Assembly (NCBI GenBank): GCA_027596945.1
Contig: JADGJH010000964.1
Coordinates: 1 to 12,784 of the forward strand
Source: Physocladia obscura
Lineage: Eukaryota > Chytridiomycota > Chytridiomycetes > Chytridiales > Chytriomycetaceae
Reading direction: 5' to 3'
Length of the DNA stretch: 12,784 nucleotides
Shown here piece after piece: positions 1 to 8,500 of this stretch (position 1 is its first letter; each line of letters begins with the position of its first letter). The translations under genes and the position numbers were made by a program. The notes below the pieces were generated by a model that saw only the letters and a list, made by a program, of their open reading frames with translations, had not been told where the DNA came from and searched no databases.

Positions 1-16
1 TTTAGTTGCTGTACTG

Positions 17-41
17 AATAAAAACTTAAGCTTTTTTTATT
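17..41. promoter_or_regulatory. Poly(A) signals at the left edge, one on each strand
   Basis: AATAAA is present on the minus strand at 36-41 (read on plus as tttatt), 11 bases past the stop of the acetyltransferase gene, and probably serves it. A plus-strand AATAAA at 17-22 could serve a convergent gene lying to the left, outside the window. Only the hexamers are seen; their use is inferred. Confidence 0.45.
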
Positions 42-51
42 TTAAGTGACC

Positions 52-1527
52 TCAGAAATGGAACGAGTTCTTTGGCAAATCTTCACTCCAGAACGCCTTA
101 GTGACAACTCGTTCCTTGTCAGCAGGCACGACAATCGCCTTTCCATATTTGATAAGCGTTTTTAAGTCGATGGCTCCAACTACAAGAGTTGAAAATTCGG
201 CAATTCCGATATCCAAAGTTGCCTCTGTCGTTTCATTAGCATTAACAGTTGTTTCACTTCCTGACTTAACCACTGTTGCGTGCCCCTTAACAAACGAAAC
301 AACAATCTCTGGATTCATTTCCGGCGTCAATGTGTCTTGAACGCGAATCAACACAGTCAAATCAACACCATTGAAGTCTCTGTCGATGAAGTATTCGGAA
401 AATAGTTTCACAATGTTCACAACTTTGTACATCATTCCGACACTTTGACTGGATGCAACGTGTTGCTGACTACTGTTGGCTCCACGCGGGTCTTCGAGGA
501 GTCGGAAAAAGTCGGTATCTTGGCTTTTGATTTTGATAAAACGAACTTGATCGTCTTGCTGACGTAGAAACTGCAAAATAGCATATAGAGCCTCGGTTGT
601 CTCGTAAATCAATTCTACCACATTTAGATCAGAGCCCTTTTTGTGCATGTGTATTAAAAGTTTTTGAAACAATCTAAAGTGTATAAATACCACATGGTCA
701 ACTTTGACAAATTTGAAAGCAATATATCCACGTAAAACTTTCTCAGAATCTCTGAATCCCAGCACACGGGTGATGCCATTGTCGTTGAATAAGGAAACAT
801 TTTGTTCTTCTACTGCAAGCATGCCATGAGTTGCACTTGCACATCGTTTTTGGCATTCTGTAATTTCCGAAATCTGTGCCACAGTCAGGTGCCTCAAAAC
901 ATCGAACGAGGCAGCACCCTTATGTTTCAGATTGCCAGCAAAGCGTCTTGTCGTCGGAATCACGGAAGGCGTAATCGTGTAATCGTAGAAAGGAGAGGAA
1001 ACGCCGAATCCCATCTTGGTATAAAAGTCTGGACGGAAAGGCCACAGCGCTGCCAAATATTGACCTTGGTTGTCGCATAGCTTAAGCCACTGCGTTACCA
1101 GAGTTTTTGCGTAGCCTCGTTTCTTGTGCAATAAATCAACGCCAACGAAAGCCAGGCCACCAAGTGTGCGCTCAACACCGAACAGATTTACCGAAAAGTC
1201 GCGATGAAGAAAGTGTGCAACCAGACCGCCGGATGGTTCTACAGATGGCTGAACTTCAGAATGTTCAATTTCTGAAGTGATCGGATTTGGTTTTGCGCCA
1301 ATAACGACTGCTCCGACTTGTCCCGGCTCAAAGTGTGCGACATTTTTGAGGAAGAGCCCATACAAGCGCTTGTCTGAATTCTTCCTGCGATCAACAAGAA
1401 TCTTAACCAATTTTGGCAACGTGGCATCAGAGTAGAATTCTCCTGTTGGATACGCAAGCGATGACGTACGCGCAACTGCTAACACATCTGCGTCACTTTC
1501 AATCTGTCGGAACTCCACTTCCGCCAT
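52..1527 (-). CDS. Eis-like GNAT N-acetyltransferase with SCP2-like C-terminal domain
   Basis: Single-exon gene of 491 aa. The frame is open a little further upstream but only from a TTG; the ATG at 1525-1527 has A at -3 and G at +4 and is the chosen start. The acetyl-CoA-binding core lies near residues 122-143 (LGGLAFVGVDLLHKKRGYA), with the R/G-x-x-G/A loop of GNAT enzymes. It is followed by FYTKMGFG at 168-175. This arrangement matches the Eis family (enhanced intracellular survival), in which the Tyr of this motif acts as general acid. A second, degenerate GNAT-like segment spans about 200-370, and an SCP2-like domain about 380-491. The protein ends in Phe, as Mycobacterium tuberculosis Eis does; there the terminal carboxylate takes part in catalysis. 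At 491 aa it is longer than bacterial Eis (about 400 aa), partly through a low-complexity insert near residues 77-100. The substrate is unknown; Eis enzymes acetylate amines (aminoglycosides, lysines). No signal peptide is seen. Family call is firm, function is inferred. Confidence 0.82.
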   Translation of the reverse strand: MAEVEFRQIESDADVLAVARTSSLAYPTGEFYSDATLPKLVKILVDRRKNSDKRLYGLFLKNVAHFEPGQVGAVVIGAKPNPITSEIEHSEVQPSVEPSGGLVAHFLHRDFSVNLFGVERTLGGLAFVGVDLLHKKRGYAKTLVTQWLKLCDNQGQYLAALWPFRPDFYTKMGFGVSSPFYDYTITPSVIPTTRRFAGNLKHKGAASFDVLRHLTVAQISEITECQKRCASATHGMLAVEEQNVSLFNDNGITRVLGFRDSEKVLRGYIAFKFVKVDHVVFIHFRLFQKLLIHMHKKGSDLNVVELIYETTEALYAILQFLRQQDDQVRFIKIKSQDTDFFRLLEDPRGANSSQQHVASSQSVGMMYKVVNIVKLFSEYFIDRDFNGVDLTVLIRVQDTLTPEMNPEIVVSFVKGHATVVKSGSETTVNANETTEATLDIGIAEFSTLVVGAIDLKTLIKYGKAIVVPADKERVVTKAFWSEDLPKNSFHF

Positions 1528-1651
1528 TTTTTGCTTTTCGTGGATTTTTATACAAAAAATAATCAACTTTGGCTCCTTGATATCAAGTTTGTGATGGATA
1601 ACTTCAACAACATTGCATCAAATAATTAGAATAATTCAAATATTCAAATCA

Positions 1652-3055
1652 TTATTTTGATATTTTTACAATAAACTTCTCTGCAAAGGGGCAATGATAA
1701 GTTATTCTCATTTTTTGGAAAGCATATTTAGGCAGACCAATATCTGCCAAGAACAAATCTCCAGCCACAGAATGGGAAAGATTAAACAGGCACAAATTAG
1801 GAAGTCCAAACGAGAGGGTCCAATTTGCAGAAATATAAAGAGGTTGCGGATTGCCAGAATTGCTTGGATCAATTCCGCTTGGTATTTCAAGACTCAGTAT
1901 ATGAGCAGAGCTTTTGGTGGCCCAGGTTATCATTTCCGAAGCATCTTTGTCCCAAAAAATAGGTGTTTCGGAGCCGACAATCGCGTCAACAACTATGTCA
2001 ACAGTCATAGCATGACAAGCTTTCAGTTCTGAAATTGATTGCACAACAGTTCCACCAGTTGGGGTGAATATTTTCAATTGTTGTGCAACAGTGTCAATCA
2101 GATGAACTTCTCGTCCAGGAGCCCACACAAAAACAGACACTTCATGGTTTGCAAGATGACGAGCAAGACAAAGTCCAAAAGCCCCAATCCTGTTGTTTCC
2201 TGTCAGAATAATAACTGTCGGGGTGGAGTCATGTCTTGAATTGGTGAGAACTTGCAACACAAGTATAGCGGCACTTCGACCGGCATTTTCAATCATTTGC
2301 GTTTCGTTTGGTCCAGTTTCAAAAGCAGCAATTCGTTCAATTTGAGTCATTTCACTTGCTGTTATTGCAGGGATTCGTGTTCCAGTCTGGCTTTTAAACA
2401 TATGGGGTCGAAAATCGTCATCAGCATTGCTTTCTGAGTCAGGCTCGTGACCAGTTGTTTCACTCTCCGCAACATCAAGAACCATTTCTCTCACTCCAAG
2501 CCGATCTCTGCCACAAAAACCTGCAGCACCACCACCGCTTTCAAAACTACCGGCTTCTTCTGAGGCACGAATCTCGGCAAATACACGATTCTTGTCAAAT
2601 TTGAGGAGTTGAGCCTGGAAATCAAAGTCTTCAGATATTGCCATTTTATCCAGGCTAATAATGTTGCTGCTGTTGTTGTTCATGTTGTTGCGATTTTGAC
2701 TTTTCCCGGTGGGTTTGCTTCGATTGCGTTGTTTGTTTTTGTGAAGGGGCAGAGTGGCGAAGTCGATTTTGGAATCAACATCGGAGTCAGCAACAGACGG
2801 AATCTGAGTGTGTAAAGAATGCGACGAAGACGGTAGCGCGAGATTAATTTGTGGTGGTTTGAATAGTGGTGTTTGTTGAAAAGCAGTGTTTGTTTCGGTC
2901 GGTTTGACGGCGACAACTTTTAAGTCTGCAACAAGATGCGCAGGAATCGTCTGATGGCCAATTACAATTGCCCCTTCACGCGCATCTGTCACTATTCCTT
3001 CGATTTTTCCACCACCAATAAGCTCGATCCAAACGCAAAGTCCTGCAAAGGACAT
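1652..3055 (-). CDS. EDC3: Enhancer of mRNA-decapping protein 3 (Edc3)
   Basis: Single-exon gene of 467 aa. Three regions appear in the order typical of Edc3. First is an N-terminal LSm-like domain (about residues 1-50). Second, after a Lys/Asn/Ser-rich linker, is the FDF motif at 142-163 (EDFDFQAQLLKFDKN...). Third is a C-terminal YjeF_N Rossmann domain (about 228-450), with GNNRIGAFGL at 286-295, VVDAIVGSE at 355-363 and EIPSG at 390-394. The end (FADIGLP... then CPFAEKF) also matches the family. In yeast and animals Edc3 is a cytoplasmic P-body scaffold. Its LSm domain binds Dcp2, the FDF motif binds the DEAD-box helicase Dhh1/DDX6, and the YjeF_N domain dimerises. The glycine-rich loop differs from the GNNGGDG loop of true NAD(P)HX epimerases, in line with a structural role. 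Length is close to that of other fungal Edc3 proteins. The gene starts 401 bp from the stop of the upstream methyltransferase gene. Confidence 0.92.
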   Translation of the reverse strand: MSFAGLCVWIELIGGGKIEGIVTDAREGAIVIGHQTIPAHLVADLKVVAVKPTETNTAFQQTPLFKPPQINLALPSSSHSLHTQIPSVADSDVDSKIDFATLPLHKNKQRNRSKPTGKSQNRNNMNNNSSNIISLDKMAISEDFDFQAQLLKFDKNRVFAEIRASEEAGSFESGGGAAGFCGRDRLGVREMVLDVAESETTGHEPDSESNADDDFRPHMFKSQTGTRIPAITASEMTQIERIAAFETGPNETQMIENAGRSAAILVLQVLTNSRHDSTPTVIILTGNNRIGAFGLCLARHLANHEVSVFVWAPGREVHLIDTVAQQLKIFTPTGGTVVQSISELKACHAMTVDIVVDAIVGSETPIFWDKDASEMITWATKSSAHILSLEIPSGIDPSNSGNPQPLYISANWTLSFGLPNLCLFNLSHSVAGDLFLADIGLPKYAFQKMRITYHCPFAEKFIVKISK

Positions 3056-3455
3056 CGTTTTTTGTTTGTTTTAATTATTTTTATTTATTTATTGAAATCT
3101 ACAGAACGACACCTGTATGCCTATCATCAATCACGATTATTTAATAAATTGGTTTGTAGAAATAGTGCGTCGACATCTAGGTTTCTTTGTCGGTGCTGCA
3201 GAACAAACTTTAATAATAGCTAATTGCCTTTACAGTCACATTCACTTTTGGTAACTTGATTCTCATACACTTGCCCACACAAATGTCTTAGGACAAAGGA
3301 TTGATTTGATTTCCAGTACCTGGCTGGCGCTGTTAACTAGTATGATTGATAATTGTTTATTTCTTGTTGACAAAAACGGCCCATTTCCAATAAATCCGAT
3401 GAAGTTGTTTCATTTTTTTATTTTATATTTTGTTTGAATTCAAAGAATAGATATA
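3056..3455. other. Intergenic region between EDC3 and METTL22 genes
   Basis: This 400-bp AT-rich stretch should hold the EDC3 promoter and 5' UTR (upstream of 3055, minus strand) and the 3' UTR of the methyltransferase gene. A minus-strand AATAAA lies at 3417-3422, about 35 bases past the methyltransferase stop, and is its probable poly(A) signal. T-rich runs with TTTATTTATTTATTG occur just upstream of the EDC3 start. I found no tRNA-like box B, no open frame resembling a protein family, and no clear repeat. Confidence 0.5.
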
Positions 3456-4373
3456 TTAAATATTTAAAAAAATAAGATCAAATTTCCAGACTTCAAGTTC
3501 TTTTACGCGTTCATAAACAGTAAATAATTGCGGGACACCAGTCAAATCAACTTGCTCCATTCGGATTTGAATATCTGGAAAATCAGGTGCTAGGTCAGCA
3601 CAATCATCTGTAATTCTTTCTGTCAAATCTGCATTCATAGCTTTGACTGTTTTCAAAAGAAAATCCCAAGCAGGAACTGTTACGGCGCATTCTTGGATCG
3701 AAAATTGGACACGTTTTTCCAACGAGAGAAACAAAGTACGGGATTCCCAGCCTCCATTCCTTTTCAATAGAAGCTGTGGCAGCCGTTTGACAAGATAATA
3801 TGTAACGAGGTCCAGGTACACAATGTCAGCTGCAAGAATGATGGAACAGTTTGACTGAAACAATTCAAAGTCAAGTTTGGAGAATTTAAATTCATATATA
3901 AGATTCGATATTGGTTCGAGATCAGACGCTGAGAACAGAACACAATTATCGTCTGTGAGATCGATATGCCGAACAGTGACAGTTTGGGCCAAATTATTTT
4001 CCAAAACGTTGCGGTGCAACAATGAAAGCACCATGTTTTCAGCAATATCTGAAGCAACCACTGATTTTGCACCAGCAACAGCCGCACAGAGTGAAACTAA
4101 GCCTGTTCCTGCACCGAGCTCGAGAATATGCTGTCCGCAAATTTGTATATCCGCTCGATCCGCCAAAATCAATTCAGCAAGAACCATTGCTCCTGCCCAG
4201 ATTTGCATACCGACGTCATTGAGCTGTGTTGCGAGCGCATGACGGATACGAAGAACTGTTGCTTCGCCAATGCGATATTCACTTAACACGAATCCTTCTG
4301 AATCAGTTGTGTCAGCACTGTAGCTGACGTGAACATCTGAGAGAACAACATCAGTGCCAACCTGAGTTTTCAT
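3456..4373 (-). CDS. METTL22: METTL22-like protein lysine N-methyltransferase
   Basis: Single-exon gene of 305 aa, class I SAM-dependent methyltransferase of the MTF16 group. The SAM-binding motif I is HILELGAGTGL at 82-92, preceded by DVGMQIWAGAMVLAELIL at 53-70. An acidic motif SDI lies at 108-110 and the post-II motif AADIVY at 181-186. The block FLSLEKRVQFS (215-225) and the C-terminal YERVKELEVWK (287-297) are close to METTL22 and set it apart from METTL21 and METTL23, which lack this tail. Human METTL22 trimethylates one lysine of the nuclear DNA/RNA-binding protein KIN17; a fungal Kin17 homologue is the likely target here, by inference only. The ATG at 4371-4373 is the first in frame. 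The gene lies 135 bp downstream of the PSF3 stop on the same strand. Length is shorter than human METTL22 because the N-terminal extension is short. Confidence 0.86.
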   Translation of the reverse strand: MKTQVGTDVVLSDVHVSYSADTTDSEGFVLSEYRIGEATVLRIRHALATQLNDVGMQIWAGAMVLAELILADRADIQICGQHILELGAGTGLVSLCAAVAGAKSVVASDIAENMVLSLLHRNVLENNLAQTVTVRHIDLTDDNCVLFSASDLEPISNLIYEFKFSKLDFELFQSNCSIILAADIVYLDLVTYYLVKRLPQLLLKRNGGWESRTLFLSLEKRVQFSIQECAVTVPAWDFLLKTVKAMNADLTERITDDCADLAPDFPDIQIRMEQVDLTGVPQLFTVYERVKELEVWKFDLIFLNI

Positions 4374-4473
4374 CTCACAATTTATTGGAAAAAACCAGCC
4401 AACGTTACAATGGCACGTCCGGATCTGATGAGTTCCCTGTGTTGAGTGAAATTAAAATGAAGGCTTTATTCTT

Positions 4474-4521
4474 ATCTTTATTAATTACTTTGTATTTATC
4501 TTTATTAATCATTTTGTATTT
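4474..4521. repeat. 24-bp tandem duplication over the PSF3 stop codon and poly(A) signal
   Basis: Two adjacent 24-bp units (4474-4497 and 4498-4521) match at 22 of 24 positions. On the minus strand each unit reads Asn-Thr-Lys, a stop codon, then TTAATAAAG. The coding-side unit supplies the used PSF3 stop (TGA, 4511-4509). The downstream unit supplies an in-frame TAA at 4487-4485. AATAAA occurs in both units (4501-4506 and 4477-4482) and again at 4465-4470. Confidence 0.85.
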
Positions 4522-5415
4522 GTTCGCCTCAAAACACTGGCTGTTTGGATTTTGTCGCCGTTGCACAGACCTTTGGACCACTTCTGGACAGATTGGGCAG
4601 AATCACGACCAATGGCAAAAACTTGTGCATATATGTATGTTGCGTGTATTTTTTGTTTGAATGTATTCATGAAATATATATATATATTTATATCAAAACT
4701 TACTTTCCTTTTCCGTCTCTTCAAGAGAAGATATAAACTTGCTGTAAGACCGTCCAGACTGGCTATACTGCATGATTTCCGTCAACCTATCCGAAAAAGC
4801 CTGGAATAGTCATGAAATACGAATAAGGAGGTTAAAAAAAATAAATAATAAGTGAACTGAGATTATCGCACATCTGCAAGAGCTTTTCCCAAAACCATAT
4901 CGTCGATCAGATTAACAAACTTCGTGCCAAAGTAGAAAAAGCACGGACAAAGGCCATGCAAATTTACTGCTGTGGCAGTTGTGGCTAAATCATCTAAAAC
5001 TCGCTTTCCAAAACATGAGGGATATTCAAGCTCGACTGAATCATTACTGCAAAGGGACCATCAGTCAAAACTCGTCGACTAGACTAAAATGGATTAAAAC
5101 AAATATTTACACAGTGAGAGGCACGACCATCCAGTAAGGCAGTTCGACTCGAGTATTTTTGCCAAGCTGAAGTTGTCCGAACACCCATGTTAAAAAAAAA
5201 AACTCGAACCAAATTAATGAAATAAAGAAAAGCGCACATTCTCGGAACTATTTCCGTCCAAGAATCCGTAACCGGGAATATCAAGCGAAACGAAGCATGG
5301 GATTTTCTAAAAGTAAAGCTCAATTCTTTACAAAAGCAGGACCAGATATGTGGGAATACTTATCTACCTGCTGCTCGGCGATGGCGTCGTCGATATCCCA
5401 ATACTTGTCACTCAT
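4509..5415 (-). CDS. PSF3: GINS complex subunit Psf3, six exons
   Basis: Reconstructed spliced gene of 185 aa with no single long frame. Exons on the minus strand: 5415-5368, 5306-5238, 5166-5111, 5046-4872, 4800-4704, 4621-4509. Introns are 61, 71, 64, 71 and 82 nt, all GT...AG, and phases agree through 558 coding bases. The product starts MSDKYWDIDDAIAEQQ, continues KIPCFVSLDIPGYGFLDG (from residue 17) and NTRVELPYWM (43-52). It then has VELEYPSCFGKRV and VNLHGLCPCFFYFGTKF, and LEETEKEIFAIG towards the C-terminus. These blocks line up in order with yeast Psf3 (YYDIDDVLA..., FPCKF, IPGLGYLE, LSLPLWLA, LEEMEKEIYKK) and with human GINS3, and total length is near yeast's 194 aa. Psf3 joins Sld5, Psf1 and Psf2 in GINS, part of the CMG replicative helicase in the nucleus. 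Introns 2 and 4 use an unusual GTGCG donor. The start is divergent from the kinase gene, 134 bp away. Confidence 0.9.
4674..4687. repeat. Short (AT)7 microsatellite
   Basis: Seven perfect AT units lie inside intron 5 of the PSF3 gene (4622-4703). They are just downstream of its GTAAGT donor as read on the minus strand. The tract is likely variable in length between strains. Confidence 0.7.
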
Positions 5416-5549
5416 ACTTTTTTCGGTCTGAGATGAAACGAGAGATTTGGATTTCACAAAAAGTTTCGAAACAGTCCAAGGAAACCGCTTTCAAACAAGG
5501 AAAGGGAACATTTGCATTGATTGAGTCGGCGAATCTCGCACGAATAGCA
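5416..5549. promoter_or_regulatory. Shared divergent promoter of PSF3 and the kinase gene
   Basis: Only 134 bp separate the PSF3 ATG (5415, minus) from the preferred kinase ATG (5550, plus). Both 5' UTRs and core promoters must lie here or overlap the opposite gene. A plus-strand ATG at 5433 is in frame with the kinase and would extend it by 39 aa, leaving only 17 bp between start codons. I saw no TATA box and no clear MCB (ACGCGT) or SCB (CACGAAA) element; CACGAAT near 5539 is one base off SCB. The promoter role is inferred from position. Confidence 0.55.
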
Positions 5550-8500
5550 ATGGCAACACCGAAACAGACGCATGTTCCAATGCTGGGCCCTTACCGGCTC
5601 AAGCACACAATTGGCGAGGGCGAATTCGGCAAAGTGAAGTTAGCTGTTCATTCGAAAACGGGTTCCGAGGTTTATTTCTTCTATTTTGCTTATTTGCTGT
5701 GATGAAAGATATGCATATTTGTTTCCTGACTAACCTTTATCTCTTTGTCTTCCGTTCTTTTTTTTTTTTTTCTTTTGATTTGAAAAGGTGGCGGTAAAAC
5801 TGTGCAAGAAATCTCAAGTCGTAGCCACTCCAAATGGCTACATAAAACTAATGCGAGAGATATCAACTTTGCGCATGGTAAAACAACATCCGTATATCAT
5901 TAGTCTTATCGAAGTTATTGAAACGGATGTATATATAGCAATTGTTATGGAGCTTGCGAAAGGTAAATTCAAGAGTTGAAAGCCATACCGTTTTTTCCTC
6001 TTTCCCTTTCTTCTTTCTTTTAACACTCTATTTATTTTAACAATTTGCTTGGTCTTATTTTTATTTGAAATTTTTTTCTGATTTCAAAATTTAGGAGGAG
6101 AACTGTTTGAGCATATTCTTGCAAAAAGGTGTTTAGACGAAAACGAATCCAGAAAATTATTCGCGGAAATCATTTGTGGTACGAATAAAAATTAGAATTT
6201 GTTTTGGAACTAACTCAAGTTCCTTTTTTTTTCTTCTTACAGCTGTAGGATATATCCACAGTATTGGCATCGTACATCGTGATTTAAAACTGGTAAGCAT
6301 TTTCTTAAATTTTTTTTTTTTTGTGTGCTTTCTTTTCTTATTGAATTTCGTACTTTCAGGAAAATATCTTGCTGGACGCAAATCAGAGTGTGCTGGTCAC
6401 TGATTTCGGATTTGCAAATAAATCGTATGGCTCTGAAGAACTTTTGCATACAAGCTGTGGGTCGCCATGCTATGCTGCGCCTGAACTTGTTACCAGCGAA
6501 GTATGTTCTTTTTTTTTCGTTGATATTTTATCGTAACCAATAAACTCAAAACAGGGCTATGTTGGTGAATCAGCAGATATATGGAGTTGCGGTGTTATTT
6601 TGGTACATTTTTTATCATTAGATCCAATTAATTAACTAATTCATCTTAGTATTCAATGATCGCCGGATATTTACCGTTTGATGATGATCCAGAAAATCCT
6701 GATGGCGAGAATATTAGCCTTTTATATCACTACATTATGGAAACGAAGCTAGAGTTTCCAGATCATGTCCCGAAAGATTGCCGAGATTTGATTAACAGAA
6801 TCTTAGTACCGGATCCACAAAACCGAGCTGACATTAATGAAATCATGGAACATCGATGGATGAAACCTGTAAAAGCTATTTTTGAAGCGGAAATAGAAAG
6901 GCGGAAGGTAAATAAGCATGTTTTTATTGAAGCTGGGACACTTATGAATTTTCAGAAAATGTCTCATATCGCCGTTGCTGGTCCTGAGTTTTCAAAAAAA
7001 TCACCTGTATCAACAAAGCAATATAATTTGCCGAAGTACACGTCACCTGTACTGTCAGCTAACCTTGTGCAAGTTGATCACATGGACGTAATTGACGAAA
7101 TTGATCCCGATCCTGCATTAATTCAGCGGCCATCAATTGTACCATCTGTTTTTAATCAAGAATCAACTGAAGAAAAGCCAGTTCCTGGAATCGTTTCATC
7201 GACTTCACGTTCAACAATTGGTGAAGTTGATGGATACGTTAGTGCGTGTGCCAGCTTGAACGATATTACTGCGGCATCTCAGAGAGATATAACGCTGGCA
7301 AATGAAATGCATGCCAAAGAGCCTTCATATTTTGCCGAAGAAACGACCGCTGTTAATTCTTCAAAAACGTTGTCTGCTGAACTATTTTCGGCGGTTGTTA
7401 AAACAAGGGATCAAGATGTTGAGATGGAGAGAGCACACTCCCAAATATACGAAGCATATGGAATTGATAGGACAAAAGAAATCGAAATCGGGTGTACTGA
7501 AGTCGGAAAGTTGAATATAGAAGCTGATGCACCAATGACTTTTGACGAAATTGAAAGATCAAGCGCCGAAAGTCTAGAAACGGGCTTTGGAGGAAATACT
7601 GATTCGGTTGAATTCGACGTTCTCGCTTCATATATGCCAGCAATTGATGTTGCCGTTCCAGCGGTAGACATGTTTAACCCACTTATGTCTGATGGTGAAA
7701 AAATGGTTGTGGATAGTCAATATTCGGAACGTGTTGTTTTCGAATCAAATTCGAAAAATACTGCTGGTGAAGAAGATAATTTTGCAACTGAATTGCCAAC
7801 AATTCACGTTGCTGAAAAAGTACGAGCTTTTAATGGATCACAAGATACATTGAACAATATTATCATTCCGAAACGTGTCGATTCAGCTCTAGATGATGGT
7901 TTCATTTATGTTAATGGGGAACTTGTTCATGTTGATGATTCTGGTTTGGTTTCTGGAAATCTGTCTGACAAATTTCCACCTGTTGTCATTTTGAATTCAG
8001 ATGATGAATCTCATAAAATCTTTTTCGAGGGAACTACCATTGAAGAAACCTCTATGAACAATGCGATAATCACAACGGCTGTTTCAGTACAAGAGGGAAA
8101 GTCGTTTTTTGCTGAATTTATGTCAACAGCGCGATTCTACGAAAAAGAAATAGCTTCAGAACCTCGTGGTATTTTGAGAGGTAGCGCTACAGCTTCTTCT
8201 GAATTGAGCAGAACGCCAACCATGAAAAGAGTTATGATACGGGAACCCTCTTTGGTGTCAATGGATGATTCTAATTCAAATGGGCACTATGAAAACCATG
8301 TGGCAAACGTTTCTACCAAACTAGACAAGCATCGAAGCTGGTTCTCGGTTATAGGTCAGACACGAAGAAATGCGAGTCCGCGAAACTCTCTTTATGAAAG
8401 AAACTCCTCACCGAAGCCAGTCGGATTGTGAGTTCTCTCTTGTTTTTTTCATTATTTCCTCTCTTTAAAATTAATTCAGCATGGAACGACGATCTGACAC

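Noticed and set aside
2936..3223. Plus-strand open frame over the EDC3 start and upstream region
   Set aside because: It is mostly antisense to the LSm-coding part of EDC3 and has no recognisable motif.
4385..4660. Plus-strand open frame with a hydrophobic segment, which could be taken as a small membrane protein
   Set aside because: It begins at TTG, its hydrophobic part is the AT-rich 24-bp repeat, and the strand is antisense to the last exon of PSF3.
5084..5323. Minus-strand open frame of 79 codons
   Set aside because: It crosses PSF3 exons 2 and 3 and introns 1-3 in a different frame; the spliced PSF3 model explains the region.
3456..5415. A functional cluster of METTL22 (Kin17 methylation, DNA-linked) and PSF3 (replication)
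   Set aside because: The link is only thematic; eukaryotic neighbours are usually unrelated and nothing in the sequence ties them together.
5433..5549. Upstream extension of the kinase from the ATG at 5433
   Set aside because: It is in frame but has no family similarity and leaves only 17 bp to PSF3; kept as an alternative start only.
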